A stretch of 64,000 bases of DNA, taken from assembly GCF_007828215.1 (NCBI RefSeq), contig NZ_VIUE01000005.1, positions 1 to 64,000 of the forward strand, written 5' to 3'. Shown piece by piece: positions 28,601-38,483 of this stretch (within the stretch, counting starts at the first letter, position 1; every line of letters begins with the position of its first letter). The notes beneath the pieces were generated by a model. The model saw nothing but the letters and a program-made list of their open reading frames with translations. It had not been told where the DNA came from and did no database searches. The DNA is from Pseudomonas sp. SJZ074 (GTDB lineage: Bacteria; Pseudomonadota; Gammaproteobacteria; Pseudomonadales; Pseudomonadaceae). A program made the position numbers and the translations under genes.

Positions 28601-29431
28601 TCGGTGGACCCGACCCGGATCCCGGCCATGGATATCGCGATTGCCCAATTGTTCCAGGGACCGGATCTGATCGGTGCCTGGTCGTTGAAGGTGCGTCCGA
28701 CCAGCAAGGGCATTGCGCTGAATAATCTGGACATGGGTCTCAAGGGCATGGTGTTGCAGGGCAGTGGCGGCTGGGAAGGCGTGCCCGGTTCCACCCGCAG
28801 CTGGTACAAGGGGCGTATCGGCGGCAAGAACCTGGCTGATGTGCTCAAGGGCTGGGGATTCGCCCCAAGCGTGACCAGCCAGGACTTCCACCTGGACGTC
28901 GACGGCAATTGGCCTGGCTCACCGGCGTGGGTCGCGACCAAGCGCTTTTCCGGCAGCCTCGATGCGTCGTTGAGCAAGGGCCAGTTCGTCGAGGTCGAGG
29001 GCAGCGCCCAGGCGTTGCGGGTGTTCGGCCTGTTGAACTTCAACTCCATCGGCCGACGGCTGCGGCTGGACTTCTCCGACCTGTTCGGCAAAGGCCTGAG
29101 CTACGATCGCGTCAAGGGGCTGTTGGTGGCGAGCAATGGCGTCTACGTGACCCGTGAACCCATTACCCTGACGGGGCCTTCGAGCAACCTGGAACTCAAC
29201 GGGACATTGGACATGGTGGCTGACCGGGTCGACGCCAAGTTGCAGGTGACATTGCCGGTGACCAACAACCTGCCGATTGCCGCGCTGATTGTCGGCGCAC
29301 CGGCGGTTGGCGGTGCGCTGTTTTTGATCGACAAGCTGATCGGCGACCGCGTGGCGCGTTTTGCCAGCGTAAGATACGACGTCAAGGGGCCGTGGAAAGA
29401 GCCGAAGATCACTTTCGACAAACCGTTCTGA
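25628..29431 (+). CDS. YhdP family AsmA-like envelope protein
   Basis: Very large protein of 1267 residues with one N-terminal membrane helix (about 10-33), anchored in the inner membrane and spanning the periplasm. YhdP with TamB and YdbH is thought to form hydrophobic bridges carrying phospholipids to the outer membrane. The DUF3971 domain occupies the middle. The C-terminal AsmA-like part includes LRVFGLLNFNSIGRRLRLDF and ends with GVYVTREPITLTGPSSNLEL and a glycine-rich helix. ATG 25628 is chosen; a frame opening at 25607 lacks a binding site. It follows rng closely. Confidence 0.95.
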   Translation: MERLTRILAVLTRWGLGLCALLLVLLALYVSLGRELAPLVAEYRTEIERRATETLGMPLRVGSLEGKWSGLAPILLARDVMIGDGANAMHLDEVRAVPDLWASLLARQVRIAHLELGGLKISLKEGADGKWALEGLPVKDDQPFDPQQLFDRMQMVSKLSILDSQVTLQPLDQAPLTLTYVGLSLRTGVSRQRLDARLTLPDGQPLAINLRTRIRAADWKNGQAEAYLSLPQSDWSKWLPKRLTREWHFSQAKAGGEFWLSWGNGTLQSAAVRLNAPDISGAYAERKPVQIRNLALNGYFQRGSDGFTATFDSLAMSLGETRWESRLQLQQSAATEKAEELWHLQADRLDLTPITPLLNALAPLPEGVATAIDRLRFTGALRNVWVDYRPQNAGDRKVSFATNLDTVGFNAYHGAPAARNVSGSLSGDLGGGELRMDSKDFSLHLDPIFAKPWQYLQANARLTWKLDQQGFTLIAPYLKVLGEEGRIAGDFLIRLHFDHSQEDYMDLRVGLVDGDGRYTGKYLPAVLSPALDEWLRTAIVKGAVDEGFFQYQGSLNHGAEDAARSISLFFKVHDAELAFQPGWPSVGKVSGDVFVEDSGVRIFASQGQLLDTQVKDVAVNIPHAPNGQHSHLLLEGGFAGGLGDGLKILQTAPIGTAETFAGWEGEGGLQGSVKLDIPLAKGDPPKILVDFSTDNARLKLSDPVLELTQLKGDFRFDSSKGLSGKNIATRAFDRPLTAQIFADGRAGALNTRVVASGRLEVKKLTDWLNVTQPLPVSGVVPYQLQVILDGADSQLSVSSNLKGVAVDLPAPFGMTADTGRDTVFRMTLQGPERRYWVNYGDLASFTYAAPGGKPADGRGELLLGGGDAVLPGAKGVRLRGTLSELDVGPWQDLLNKYAGQDPSGSAKQLLSGVDLKVGKLTAMGTTLDQASVQLDRKPDAWALGLDSQQAKGSASLPDAKSTPIGIKLDYVRLPAADPTVQADENAPDPLASVDPTRIPAMDIAIAQLFQGPDLIGAWSLKVRPTSKGIALNNLDMGLKGMVLQGSGGWEGVPGSTRSWYKGRIGGKNLADVLKGWGFAPSVTSQDFHLDVDGNWPGSPAWVATKRFSGSLDASLSKGQFVEVEGSAQALRVFGLLNFNSIGRRLRLDFSDLFGKGLSYDRVKGLLVASNGVYVTREPITLTGPSSNLELNGTLDMVADRVDAKLQVTLPVTNNLPIAALIVGAPAVGGALFLIDKLIGDRVARFASVRYDVKGPWKEPKITFDKPF

Positions 29432-29448
29432 TAGACAACGCCAACTTC

Positions 29449-29538
29449 TGTGGGAGCGGGCTTGCTCGCGAATGCGTCGGCACATTCAACATTGTTCTGA
29501 GAGATGCACCGCTTTCGCGAGTAAGCCTGCTCCCACAA
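29449..29538. repeat. REP inverted pair
   Basis: GGGAGCGGGCTTGCTCGCGAA-type arms; the right arm is slightly changed (GCGAGTAAGCCTGCTCCC). It lies between yhdP and the nitrilase gene. Confidence 0.9.
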
Positions 29539-29568
29539 GGTGAGCGATGCAACAGATGAGGAAGCACC

Positions 29569-30432
29569 ATGCCAGTCGCAGTAATCCAAATGGTCAGCCA
29601 AAGCGATGTACTCGCCAACCTGGCCCGGGCCCGTGTGCTGTTGGAGCAGGCCGCCGCTGGCGGTGCTCGGCTGGCGGTGTTGCCGGAAAACTTCGCGGCG
29701 ATGGGACGGCGGGACGTGGCCGACATCGGTCGTGCCGAAGCCATCGGTCAGGGACCGATCCTGCCCTGGTTGAAACAGACTGCCCGTGACCTCAGGTTAT
29801 GGATTGTGGCCGGCACGTTGCCCCTGCCGCCGGTGGACCGGCCCGAGGCCAAGGCCCATGCCTGCTCGCTGCTGGTGGACGATCAGGGCCAGATCGTGGC
29901 GCGGTACGACAAGCTGCACCTGTTCGACGTGGATGTGGCCGACAATCGTGGGCGCTACCGCGAGTCTGATGACTATGCTTATGGCGGTAACGTGGTAGTT
30001 GCCGATACGCCGGTGGGCAAGGTCGGCCTGACGGTCTGCTATGACTTGCGTTTTCCGGAGCTGTACAGCGAGCTGCGGGCTGCCGGCGCCGAGTTGATCA
30101 CGGCGCCCTCGGCGTTCACCGCCGTCACCGGTGCGGCTCATTGGGAGGTGCTGATTCGCGCCCGGGCCATCGAAACCCAGTGTTATGTGCTGGCGGCCGC
30201 CCAAGGGGGCGTGCATCCGGGGCCTCGGGAGACCTTTGGTCATGCGGCCATTGTCGACCCGTGGGGGCGAGTGCTGGCGCAACAGGATCAAGGCGAAGGC
30301 GTGCTGCTGGCCGAGCGCGACAGCAGCGAACAGGCGTCCATCCGGGCGCGCATGCCGGTGGCCAGCCATCGGCGCTTTTTCTCGCAGGGCGCTCGACAGC
30401 GACCTGTCCAAGACGACGAATTCAAGGCGTAA
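29569..30432 (+). CDS. Carbon-nitrogen hydrolase (nitrilase superfamily, Nit1-like)
   Basis: Hydrolase of 287 residues. The Glu-Lys-Cys triad is E40 in [13 protein letters not shown]115 in [13 protein letters not shown] and C157 in [13 protein letters not shown]. The Nit1/NitFhit subgroup (E. coli YbeM-like) repairs deaminated glutathione, and the close match of the cysteine motif supports that reading. Exact substrate not proven. It sits between yhdP and tldD, 5 bases before tldD, the same order as in P. aeruginosa. Confidence 0.92.
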   Translation: MPVAVIQMVSQSDVLANLARARVLLEQAAAGGARLAVLPENFAAMGRRDVADIGRAEAIGQGPILPWLKQTARDLRLWIVAGTLPLPPVDRPEAKAHACSLLVDDQGQIVARYDKLHLFDVDVADNRGRYRESDDYAYGGNVVVADTPVGKVGLTVCYDLRFPELYSELRAAGAELITAPSAFTAVTGAAHWEVLIRARAIETQCYVLAAAQGGVHPGPRETFGHAAIVDPWGRVLAQQDQGEGVLLAERDSSEQASIRARMPVASHRRFFSQGARQRPVQDDEFKA

Positions 30433-30437
30433 AACAT

Positions 30438-31880
30438 ATGAGCGGGTTGTTGTCCTCAGTCAGTGAACACCTTCTAGCCCCCGGCGGCGTGACCCTCGAA
30501 AGCCTGCAAGGCGTGCTGGGCGACCTGGCCGGTCCGGGTATCGACGCGGCCGACCTGTATTTCCAGGGTCAGATTTCCGAATCCTGGTCCCTGGAAGACG
30601 GCATCGTCAAGGAAGGCAGTTTCAACCTTGACCAGGGCGTGGGCGTGCGTGCCCAGTCCGGCGAGAAAACCGGCTTTGCCTACAGCAATGCCATTACCCT
30701 CGAAGCCCTAGGGGCTGCGGTCCGTGCGGCGCGTTCGATTTCCCGGGCCGGGCAGAACGGCACGGTGCAGGCCTTCAGCAGGCAGGATGTCGCGCAGTTG
30801 TATGCGCCGGATAATCCGCTGGAAGTCATGAGCCGGGCCGAGAAGGTCGAACTGCTCAAGCGCATCGACGTCGCCACGCGGGCCCTCGATCCACGCATCC
30901 AACAGGTATCCGTGAGCATGGCCGGTGTCTGGGAACGCATCCTGGTGGCTTCCACCGACGGCGGCCTGGCGGCGGATGTTCGGCCGCTGGTGCGCTTCAA
31001 CGTCAGCGTGATCGTCGAGCAGAACGGTCGCCGCGAGCGCGGTGGTCACGGCGGAGGCGGGCGTACCGACTACCGCTATTTCCTCAGCGAAGACCGCGCC
31101 ATGGGTTATGCCCGGGAGGCCCTGCGCCAGGCGCTGGTCAACCTGGAGGCCATTCCTGCGCCGGCTGGCACGTTGCCGGTGGTGCTGGGGTCCGGTTGGT
31201 CCGGCGTGCTGCTGCACGAAGCGGTGGGGCATGGCCTGGAGGGCGATTTCAACCGCAAGGGCAGTTCAGCCTACAGCGGGCGCATGGGCGAAATGGTCGC
31301 TTCGAAACTCTGCACCATTGTCGACGATGGCACCTTGGCCGGGCGGCGCGGCTCGCTGAGCGTCGACGACGAGGGCACCCCGACCGAGTGCACCACGCTG
31401 ATCGAGAACGGGGTGCTCAAGGGCTACATGCAGGACAAGCTCAACGCCCGGCTGATGGGCGTGGCCCGTACCGGCAACGGCCGCCGTGAGTCTTATGCGC
31501 ACCTGCCGATGCCGCGCATGACCAACACCTACATGCTGGGCGGTCAAAGCGATCCGGCGGAAATTATCGCTTCGGTGAAAAAAGGCATCTACTGCGCCAA
31601 CCTCGGCGGCGGTCAGGTGGACATCACCAGCGGCAAATTCGTGTTCTCCACCAGCGAGGCCTACCTGATCGAGGACGGCAAGATCACCGCGCCGGTCAAG
31701 GGCGCCACGCTGATCGGTAACGGACCGGAGGCCATGAGCAAGGTGTCGATGGTCGGCAACGACCTGGCCCTGGACAGCGGTGTAGGGACGTGCGGCAAGG
31801 ACGGGCAGTCGGTGCCGGTGGGTGTCGGTCAGCCGACCCTGAAGATCGATGCGATTACCGTGGGTGGCACGGGCGCATGA
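30438..31880 (+). CDS. Metalloprotease TldD
   Basis: Zinc metalloprotease subunit of 480 residues. With PmbA (TldE) it forms a heterodimer that degrades unfolded or thiazole-modified peptides; in E. coli it matures microcin B17 and destroys CcdA. The catalytic motif is HEAVGHGLE, with H260, E261 and H265. The later zinc-ligand region is in the MTNTYMLGG segment. ATG 30438 has no strong Shine-Dalgarno but matches the family N-terminus. Its partner pmbA lies 680 bases downstream, beyond the oppositely oriented yjgA. Confidence 0.95.
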   Translation: MSGLLSSVSEHLLAPGGVTLESLQGVLGDLAGPGIDAADLYFQGQISESWSLEDGIVKEGSFNLDQGVGVRAQSGEKTGFAYSNAITLEALGAAVRAARSISRAGQNGTVQAFSRQDVAQLYAPDNPLEVMSRAEKVELLKRIDVATRALDPRIQQVSVSMAGVWERILVASTDGGLAADVRPLVRFNVSVIVEQNGRRERGGHGGGGRTDYRYFLSEDRAMGYAREALRQALVNLEAIPAPAGTLPVVLGSGWSGVLLHEAVGHGLEGDFNRKGSSAYSGRMGEMVASKLCTIVDDGTLAGRRGSLSVDDEGTPTECTTLIENGVLKGYMQDKLNARLMGVARTGNGRRESYAHLPMPRMTNTYMLGGQSDPAEIIASVKKGIYCANLGGGQVDITSGKFVFSTSEAYLIEDGKITAPVKGATLIGNGPEAMSKVSMVGNDLALDSGVGTCGKDGQSVPVGVGQPTLKIDAITVGGTGA

Positions 31881-31924
31881 CAGGAACAGCGGGTGGAGTA
31901 CGAGCCTCCACCCGCGGACATCAC

Positions 31925-32449
31925 TCAGCGCAGGCCGCGTTGAGTCTCGTCCAGCTCACGGATGTACTTGAAGATTTTACGGCTCGAAGCCGGTGGCTTG
32001 TTCTGCGCGACTTCGTGCTGAGCCTGACGGATCAGCGAGCGCAGCTGCTGGCGATCGGCCTCGGGGTAGTCGACGACGAATTTTTCCAGGGTGCCGTCGT
32101 CGCCTGCGATCAAGCGATCGCGCCAGCGTTCCAGGTTATGGAAGCGTTCGTTGTACTGCCGGGTGGAGGCGTCGAGTTGATCGAGCAGGACCAGGATGGC
32201 GTCAGTGTCCTGATCACGCATCAGTTTGCCGATGAACTGCAGGTGCCGTTTACGCGCGATGTTCGCGGTGTGCTTGGGCGCATCGGCCAGAGCCCGGCGC
32301 AAGGCGTCGGTCAAGGGCAATTTGGCCAGCAAGTCAGGCTTGAGTGTTGTCAGGCGCTCGCCGAGGTCAACCAGAGCATGCAGCTCGCGTTTGACCTGGG
32401 ATTTGCTTTTTTCACCCTCGTAGAGGGAGTCGTCGTAAGAATCAACCAT
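31925..32449 (-). CDS. Ribosome-associated protein YjgA (DUF615)
   Basis: Protein of 174 residues, mostly helical and charged, of the YjgA/DarP family. DarP associates with the 50S subunit and helps late assembly. [20 protein letters not shown] is the normal start, and [19 protein letters not shown] is conserved. A TTG 15 bases upstream is possible but unlikely. It is transcribed against tldD and pmbA and lies between them. Confidence 0.93.
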   Translation of the reverse strand: MVDSYDDSLYEGEKSKSQVKRELHALVDLGERLTTLKPDLLAKLPLTDALRRALADAPKHTANIARKRHLQFIGKLMRDQDTDAILVLLDQLDASTRQYNERFHNLERWRDRLIAGDDGTLEKFVVDYPEADRQQLRSLIRQAQHEVAQNKPPASSRKIFKYIRELDETQRGLR

Positions 32450-32556
32450 GGGGGCAGTCCGCAAAGAAACGCCGCCATGATAACCAGTCGGGGGCCGCTT
32501 GTCCGGCCCGGTCGCTCGAAGGCCTTACCGAAAGCAGAATTTGAGTGGAGAAAGCC

Positions 32557-33903
32557 ATGAGTGCAGTTCAGAGCGTCGGCCCGCAAGCATTGCCGGCACT
32601 GCAAGAGCAGGTCGAGCAGATCCTTGCCGAAGCCAAACGGCAGGGCGCCAGTGCCTGTGAGGTGGCGGTGTCCCTGGAGCAGGGTCTGTCGACGTCGGTA
32701 CGCCAGCGTGAGGTGGAAACCGTCGAGTTCAATCGCGACCAGGGGTTCGGCATCACCTTGTACGTCGGCCAACGCAAGGGCTCGGCCAGCACATCGGCCA
32801 GCGGCCCGGACGCGATTCGCGAAACCGTCGCCGCGGCACTGGCGATTGCCCAGCACACCTCCGAAGACGAAGCTTCGGGCTTGGCCGATGCCGCCCTGAT
32901 GTGTAAGGAGACGCGGGATTTCGATCTGTTCCACGCCTGGGATATCACTCCCGAGCAGGCCATCGAGCAGGCGTTGCGTTGTGAAGCGGCAGCATTCGAT
33001 ACCGATCCGCGGATCAAGAATGCCGACGGCACGACGCTCAATACCCATCAGGGTTGCCGGGTGTACGGTAACAGCCAGGGCTTCATCGGCGGCTATGCCT
33101 CGACCCGTCACAGCCTCAGTTGCGTGATGATTGCCGAGGCCAATGGCCAGATGCAGCGTGATTACTGGTACGACGTGAACCGCCAGGGCAGTCTGCTGGC
33201 GGATCCGCTGGTGATTGGTCGCAAAGCCGCGCAACGTGCGGCCAGTCGGCTGGGCGCGCGACCGGTGCCGACCTGTGAAGTGCCGGTGCTGTTTGCCGCC
33301 GAGCTGGCCGGTGGTTTGTTCGGCAGCTTCCTGTCGGCGGTGTCCGGCGGCAACCTGTATCGCAAGTCCTCGTTCCTCGAAGGCGCCCTGGGTCAGAAAC
33401 TGTTCCCGGAGTGGATGACCATCGACGAACGCCCGCACTTGATGCAGGCCATGGGCAGTTCGGCTTTCGACGGTGATGGCCTGGCCACGTATGCCAAGCC
33501 GTTCGTGGAGAGGGGGGAGCTGGTGTCCTACATCCTCGGCACCTATTCGGGCCGCAAACTCGGCATGCCGAGCACCGCCAATGCCGGTGGCGTGCACAAC
33601 CTGTTCGTGACCCATGGCGAAGAGGACCAGGTGGCCTTGCTGCGGCGGATGGGCCGGGGCCTGCTGGTGACGGAACTGATGGGCCACGGCCTGAACATGG
33701 TCACCGGCGACTATTCCCGTGGCGCGGCCGGCTTCTGGGTCGAAAACGGCGAGATCCAGTTCCCGGTCCAGGAAGTGACCATTGCTGGCAACATGCGCGA
33801 TATGTTCAAGCAGATCGTGGCTGTGGGGAATGACCTGGAGCTGCGCAGCAACATCCGCACCGGTTCGGTGTTGATCGAGCGGATGATGGTGGCGGGTAGC
33901 TGA
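32557..33903 (+). CDS. Metalloprotease subunit PmbA (TldE)
   Basis: Partner of TldD, 448 residues. In the known heterodimer this subunit lacks a working zinc site and shapes the substrate chamber. Consistent with that, no HExxxH is seen. The family pattern GFGITLYVGQRKGSAST and the end GSVLIERMMVAG are present. ATG 32557 follows a possible GTG start 12 bases earlier (GTGGAGAAAGCC); GGAG within that stretch serves ATG 32557 better. A strong terminator follows. Confidence 0.95.
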   Translation: MSAVQSVGPQALPALQEQVEQILAEAKRQGASACEVAVSLEQGLSTSVRQREVETVEFNRDQGFGITLYVGQRKGSASTSASGPDAIRETVAAALAIAQHTSEDEASGLADAALMCKETRDFDLFHAWDITPEQAIEQALRCEAAAFDTDPRIKNADGTTLNTHQGCRVYGNSQGFIGGYASTRHSLSCVMIAEANGQMQRDYWYDVNRQGSLLADPLVIGRKAAQRAASRLGARPVPTCEVPVLFAAELAGGLFGSFLSAVSGGNLYRKSSFLEGALGQKLFPEWMTIDERPHLMQAMGSSAFDGDGLATYAKPFVERGELVSYILGTYSGRKLGMPSTANAGGVHNLFVTHGEEDQVALLRRMGRGLLVTELMGHGLNMVTGDYSRGAAGFWVENGEIQFPVQEVTIAGNMRDMFKQIVAVGNDLELRSNIRTGSVLIERMMVAGS

Positions 33904-33916
33904 GGCCAAGGGCATG

Positions 33917-33953
33917 AAAAAGGCGCGTCATTTCTGAATGACGCGCCTTTTTT
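33917..33953 (+). terminator. Terminator after pmbA
   Basis: AAAAGGCGCGTCAT, loop TTCTGA, then ATGACGCGCCTTTTTT. It is perfect and symmetrical with A and T runs, so it also works for the convergent ptsO operon from the other side. Confidence 0.93.
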
Positions 33954-34021
33954 GCGTACGTAGAACCCAGGGGGTATCCCCTTGCCACAAAAGCCAGTCT
34001 CAAGTCGACTTGGCCGAGGGC

Positions 34022-34303
34022 TTACTCGCCCTCATCAAAATAATTCTTGATCAACGCCTCCAGCGCATCCATTGCTTCCTGCGCTTTGTCCCCTTCCGTT
34101 ACCAGGTGGATCGTGGTGCCTTTGCCGGCAGCCAGCATCATCATCGCCATGATGCTTTTACCGTCGATCATGGTGTTAGGGTCAGGTGTGCGACCGACGC
34201 GGATGGTAGTGTCCTTGAACTGGCCCGCAACCCCGACGAATTTGGCTGAAGCCCGGGCGTGCAAGCCCAACTTGTTGATGATTTCAATTTCCCGAGCAGG
34301 CAT
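34022..34303 (-). CDS. NPr, HPr-like phosphocarrier of the nitrogen PTS
   Basis: Phosphocarrier of 93 residues that passes phosphate from PtsP to PtsN. The active histidine is H15 in NKLGLHARASAKFV. The regulatory-site region is GKSIMAMMML, with S50. It is last in the rpoN-hpf-ptsN-rapZ-ptsO operon, the usual gammaproteobacterial order. It does not move sugars; the nitrogen PTS regulates potassium, nitrogen and polyhydroxyalkanoate metabolism. Confidence 0.96.
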   Translation of the reverse strand: MPAREIEIINKLGLHARASAKFVGVAGQFKDTTIRVGRTPDPNTMIDGKSIMAMMMLAAGKGTTIHLVTEGDKAQEAMDALEALIKNYFDEGE

Positions 34304-34318
34304 CGCGATGTGGATCCT

Positions 34319-35176
34319 TTAGCTGAGGTCGCGGTGGCGAACCTGGACGTTCTTCAGGGATTGTTGGAGGAGTTGGCCCAGGCGCTCGGTCAGGTAGACG
34401 GAGCGATGATGACCACCGGTACAGCCGATGGCAATCGTGACATAGGCGCGGTTGCTGGCGGCAAACCGGGGCAGCCATTTGAGCAGGTAGCCGGAGATGT
34501 CCTGGAACATTTCCTCGACATCTGGTTGGGCAGCCAGGTAGTCGATCACCGGCTGGTCGAGCCCGGATTGCTCGCGCAGCTCCGGTTTCCAATAAGGGTT
34601 GGGCAGGCAACGCACATCGAACACCAGGTCGGCGTCTACCGGCATGCCACGCTTGAAGCCGAACGACTCCACCAGGAACGCCGTGCCTGGCTCCGGCTGG
34701 TTCAACAGACGCAACTTGATGGTGTCGCGCAGCTGATACAGATTCAGGTTCGTGGTGTTGACCTTCAGGTCTGCCAGGTCAGCGATCGGCCCGAGCAACT
34801 GGCTTTCGTCTTCGATAGCTTCGGCCAGGGAGCGGTTGGCATTGCTCAGCGGGTGGCGCCGTCGGGTCTCGGAGAAACGCTTGAGCAGCGTTTCATCATC
34901 GGCATCCAGGTACAGCACATCGCATTGGATATGCCGGTTGCGCACTTCCTCGAGCAGTTCGGGAAAGCGTGACAGGTGGCTCGGCAGGTTGCGTGCATCG
35001 ATGGAAACCGCCACCAGCGGTTGCGCCAGCTCGGTGTGAATCAGCGCCCGTTCGGCCAACTCCGGCAGCAGGCCCGCCGGCAGGTTGTCGATGCAATAGT
35101 AGCCGCTGTCCTCAAGCACATTGAGTGCCGTGCTTTTACCGGAGCCGGAGCGACCGCTGACGATGATCAGGCGCAT
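34319..35176 (-). CDS. RNase adapter RapZ
   Basis: Protein of 285 residues. In enterobacteria it binds the sRNA GlmZ and glucosamine-6-phosphate and guides RNase E. Walker A is GRSGSGKST (residues 8-16). The C-terminal domain contains [16 protein letters not shown]. The sRNA partner in Pseudomonas is less clear, so the exact role is inferred. It lies two bases after ptsN and 15 bases before ptsO. Confidence 0.95.
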   Translation of the reverse strand: MRLIIVSGRSGSGKSTALNVLEDSGYYCIDNLPAGLLPELAERALIHTELAQPLVAVSIDARNLPSHLSRFPELLEEVRNRHIQCDVLYLDADDETLLKRFSETRRRHPLSNANRSLAEAIEDESQLLGPIADLADLKVNTTNLNLYQLRDTIKLRLLNQPEPGTAFLVESFGFKRGMPVDADLVFDVRCLPNPYWKPELREQSGLDQPVIDYLAAQPDVEEMFQDISGYLLKWLPRFAASNRAYVTIAIGCTGGHHRSVYLTERLGQLLQQSLKNVQVRHRDLS

Positions 35177-35178
35177 GA

Positions 35179-35643
35179 TTAATGACCGTTCTGCTCGTCC
35201 AGGACTACCTGATACAAGTCTTCGTTGCTCTTTGCGCTGCGCAGTCTTTCGCGCACTTCCTTGCGGTCCAGCATGCTGGCGATCTGGCGCAGCAGCTCAA
35301 GATGCGCATCGGTCGCGGCTTCCGGAACCAGCAGTACGAACAGCAGGTCGACCGGTTCGCCGTCGATGGCGTCGAAATCAATGGCGGCTTCAAGGTGCAC
35401 CAGTGCACTGATCGGGGCGGTACAACCCTTGAGGCGGCAGTGGGGAATGGCGATGCCGTTGCCAAAACCGGTGGAACCGAGTTTTTCACGGGCAATCAGG
35501 GCCTCGAAGACGTCCTGCATTTCCAGACCTTCGACGTCAAGGTGGATCAGGTCGGCGATTTGTTCGAGGGCTTTCTTTTTACTGCCTCCCAGCACGTTCA
35601 CCTTGGAACGGCTGGGGGTCAGGATGGTTTCTAGTCGGATCAT
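35179..35643 (-). CDS. PTS-Ntr EIIA component PtsN
   Basis: EIIA of the nitrogen PTS, 154 residues. H68 in [13 protein letters not shown] is the phosphorylation site. It accepts phosphate from NPr and regulates by protein contact (potassium uptake, sensor kinases). [17 protein letters not shown] is the standard N-terminus. It sits in the rpoN operon after hpf. Confidence 0.96.
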   Translation of the reverse strand: MIRLETILTPSRSKVNVLGGSKKKALEQIADLIHLDVEGLEMQDVFEALIAREKLGSTGFGNGIAIPHCRLKGCTAPISALVHLEAAIDFDAIDGEPVDLLFVLLVPEAATDAHLELLRQIASMLDRKEVRERLRSAKSNEDLYQVVLDEQNGH

Positions 35644-35655
35644 GGATTGGGGGGG

Positions 35656-35964
35656 TTAACGACCGGTAGCGCCCTGGAGGAGGCTCTGGGTCTTTTCCTT
35701 ATGCTTTTTGAGTTGGCGATCCAGCTTGTCGGTCAGCAGGTCAATCGCGGCATACATGTCTGTGTGCTCCGCATTGGCAACCACCTCTCCGCCGGGAATA
35801 TGCAACGTGGCTTCGATTTTCTGCAGCAGCTTCTCGACGTTCATCGTGACCTGCACGTTGGTGATCTTGTCGAAATGCCTTTCCAATCGGTCGAGTTTTT
35901 CGCCGATGTAGGTACGCAGGGGTTCGGTCACTTCCAGTTGGTGTCCACTGATGTTGACTTGCAT
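35656..35964 (-). CDS. Ribosome hibernation promoting factor, short form
   Basis: Protein of 102 residues that binds the 30S subunit in stationary phase and promotes 100S dimers together with RMF. MQVNISGHQLEVTEPLRTYI and EATLHIPGGEVVANAEHTDM are typical. It lacks the C-terminal dimerisation domain of long HPF. The start is the internal methionine at 35964; an earlier frame start at 36018 gives a non-homologous N-terminus. It follows rpoN. Confidence 0.95.
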   Translation of the reverse strand: MQVNISGHQLEVTEPLRTYIGEKLDRLERHFDKITNVQVTMNVEKLLQKIEATLHIPGGEVVANAEHTDMYAAIDLLTDKLDRQLKKHKEKTQSLLQGATGR

Positions 35965-36041
35965 ACAGCTTCTCCTTCGTTGCCAGTGCATAAAGCGGCA
36001 GGCAGAAATGCCTGCCACTGGAACGCTGTGGCGTGGCCTTG

Positions 36042-37538
36042 TTACATCAACCGCTTGCGTTCACTCGAAGGCGCGATCCCGAGGGATTCACGATACTTGG
36101 CGACGGTACGGCGGGCCACCTGAATGCCTTGTGCCTCCAGTAAACCAGCGATCTTGCTGTCACTCAACGGCTTTTTCTGATTTTCCGCGGCCACCAGTTT
36201 CTTGATGATCGCGCGGATGGCCGTGGAAGAGCATTCGCCGCCTTCGGAGGTGCTGACGTGGCTGGAGAAAAAATATTTCAATTCGTAGATACCCCGTGGG
36301 GTATGCATGAATTTCTGCGTGGTCACCCGGGAGATTGTCGACTCGTGCATGCCCACCGCCTCGGCAATGTCATGCAGGACCAACGGTTTCATCGCTTCGT
36401 CGCCATAGTCCAGGAAGCCCCGTTGATGCTCGACGATCTGGGTGGCGACCTTCATCAGGGTTTCGTTGCGACTCTGCAGGCTCTTGATGAACCAGCGCGC
36501 TTCCTGCAACTGGTTGCGCATGAAGGTGTTGTCGGCGCTGGTGTCGGCGCGTCTTACAAAGCCCGCATATTGGGCGTTGACCCGTAGCTTGGGGACCGAT
36601 TCCTGGTTCAGTTCCACCAGCCAGCGATCGTTGTGCTTGCGCACGATCACGTCCGGAACCACGTACTCGGGTTCGGTGGCCTCGATCTGTGAGCCAGGGC
36701 GCGGGTTGAGGCTCTGGACCAGTTCGATCACCTGGCGCAGTTCATCTTCCTTGAGCTTCATACGGCGCATCAGCTGGCTATAGTCGCGGCCGCCGAGCAG
36801 GTCGATATAGTCGGTGACCAGTCGCTTGGCTTCGGCCAGCCACGGTGTCTTGGCTGGCAGCTGGCGCAGTTGCAGCAGCAGGCACTCACCCAGGTTGCGG
36901 GCGCCGATGCCGGCCGGCTCGAACTGTTGGATACGGTGCAGGACGGCTTCGATCTCGTCCAGCTCGATGTCCAGCTCCGGATCGAAGGCTTCGAGGATTT
37001 CCTCGAGGGTTTCGTCCAGGTAGCCCTGGTTGTTGATGCAGTCGATGAGTGTCACGGCGATCAGGCGATCGGTATCGGACATCGGTGCCAGGTTCAGTTG
37101 CCACAGGAGGTGGCTTTGCAGGCTTTCACCGGCAGAGGTACGCGTGGTGAAGTCCCACTCGTCATCGTCGCTGCTCGGCAGGCTGCTGGCACTGGTCTGG
37201 TAGACGTCTTCCCAGGCCGTGTCCACGGGCAGGTCGTTGGGGATGCGTTCGTTCCATTCGCCATCCTCGAGGTTATCCACCGTCGGGGCGGCTTCTTCCT
37301 GGTAGGAGGTTTCCTGAATCTCGGTATTGGGTTTCTGCTCGACGTTGTCGGCCAGTGGATCGGTGTTGTCGAAGTCGTCGCCTTCTTCCTGGCGTTCGAG
37401 CATCGGATTGGATTCTAGGGCCTCCTGGATTTCCTGTTGAAGGTCCAGGGTCGACAATTGGAGCAGGCGGATGGCCTGTTGCAGCTGCGGTGTCATCGTC
37501 AGCTGCTGGCCCATTCTCAAGACTAGCGATGGTTTCAT
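36042..37538 (-). CDS. RNA polymerase sigma-54 factor RpoN
   Basis: Sigma-54 of 498 residues for nitrogen, flagellar and other enhancer-dependent promoters. Region I (1-50) is glutamine/leucine-rich ([20 protein letters not shown]). Region II (about 50-120) is acidic. The core-binding and helix-turn-helix parts follow, and the RpoN box [10 protein letters not shown] lies about 20 residues from the end. It is first of the rpoN-hpf-ptsN-rapZ-ptsO group and starts 219 bases after lptB, with no terminator recognised between them. Confidence 0.97.
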   Translation of the reverse strand: MKPSLVLRMGQQLTMTPQLQQAIRLLQLSTLDLQQEIQEALESNPMLERQEEGDDFDNTDPLADNVEQKPNTEIQETSYQEEAAPTVDNLEDGEWNERIPNDLPVDTAWEDVYQTSASSLPSSDDDEWDFTTRTSAGESLQSHLLWQLNLAPMSDTDRLIAVTLIDCINNQGYLDETLEEILEAFDPELDIELDEIEAVLHRIQQFEPAGIGARNLGECLLLQLRQLPAKTPWLAEAKRLVTDYIDLLGGRDYSQLMRRMKLKEDELRQVIELVQSLNPRPGSQIEATEPEYVVPDVIVRKHNDRWLVELNQESVPKLRVNAQYAGFVRRADTSADNTFMRNQLQEARWFIKSLQSRNETLMKVATQIVEHQRGFLDYGDEAMKPLVLHDIAEAVGMHESTISRVTTQKFMHTPRGIYELKYFFSSHVSTSEGGECSSTAIRAIIKKLVAAENQKKPLSDSKIAGLLEAQGIQVARRTVAKYRESLGIAPSSERKRLM

Positions 37539-37757
37539 GGCAGGGGCTTAACACCTTATTCGCCGGCGCACATGCGCCATCCACTACAAGGGCGCCGAAG
37601 CGCCAAACCTTAAGCAAATTATATGCCTGAAACCGAGGTGTTTGCCTAGGGGTAGCTCTCAATTAGTTTCCCGATGATAGGGGATTCACTGAGAGCGTCC
37701 CGAGGCGCTGCCGGGTTGAATCGACGGCGCCGGTACAGCTTGCCAGGCACTTCGCGC

Positions 37758-38483
37758 TTACAGGCGGAACTCATGGCCCAGATACACTTCCTTGACCAGT
37801 TCGTTGGCCAGGATGGTGGCGGAGTCACCTTCAGCGATCAATTGACCGTCATTGACGATATAGGCGGTTTCGCAGATGTCCAGCGTCTCGCGTACGTTGT
37901 GGTCGGTGATCAGCACGCCGATCCCCTTGGCCTTGAGATGGTGGATGATCTGTTTGATGTCGCCCACCGAAATCGGGTCCACGCCGGCGAATGGTTCGTC
38001 GAGCAGGATGAATTTCGGTGCAGTGGCCAGGGCGCGGGCAATTTCCACCCGGCGCCGTTCGCCGCCGGACAAGCTCATGCCCAGGTTGTCGCGGATGTGG
38101 CTGATGTGAAATTCCTGCAACAGGCTTTCCAGTTCCTGGCGACGACCGGCCTTGTCGAGTTCCTTGCGGGTTTCGAGGATCGCCATGATGTTGTCGGCGA
38201 CCGACAGTTTGCGAAAGATCGACGCTTCCTGTGGAAGGTAGCCGATGCCGGCCTTTGCCCGGCCATGCATCGGCTGGTGGCTGACGTCCAGCTCATCGAT
38301 CAGGACGCGGCCCTGATCGGCCTGGACCAGGCCGACGATCATGTAGAAACAGGTGGTCTTGCCCGCGCCGTTGGGGCCGAGGAGGCCGACGATCTGGCCG
38401 CTGTCGATGGACAGGCTGACATCACGCACGACCTGACGGCCCTTGTAGCTCTTGGCCAGGTGCTGAGCTTTCAGAGTTGCCAT
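37758..38483 (-). CDS. LPS export ABC ATPase LptB
   Basis: Cytoplasmic ATPase of 241 residues that powers LptFG extraction of LPS. Walker A is GPNGAGKTT (about 36-44), the signature is [15 protein letters not shown] and Walker B is [14 protein letters not shown]. The ATG overlaps the lptA stop by one base. lptF and lptG are not in this window. Confidence 0.97.
   Translation of the reverse strand: MATLKAQHLAKSYKGRQVVRDVSLSIDSGQIVGLLGPNGAGKTTCFYMIVGLVQADQGRVLIDELDVSHQPMHGRAKAGIGYLPQEASIFRKLSVADNIMAILETRKELDKAGRRQELESLLQEFHISHIRDNLGMSLSGGERRRVEIARALATAPKFILLDEPFAGVDPISVGDIKQIIHHLKAKGIGVLITDHNVRETLDICETAYIVNDGQLIAEGDSATILANELVKEVYLGHEFRL

Noticed and set aside
26657..28891. Minus-strand frame of 744 codons inside yhdP
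   Set aside because: Shadow frame opposite a well-supported gene; no start signal.
30438..33903. TldD/PmbA as part of a modified-peptide (microcin-like) cluster
   Set aside because: No precursor peptide, cyclodehydratase or exporter lies nearby, and the order yhdP-nitrilase-tldD-yjgA-pmbA is the normal housekeeping one.
32350..33915. Minus-strand frame of 521 codons opposite pmbA
   Set aside because: Shadow frame; pmbA is certain and the product has no recognisable motif.
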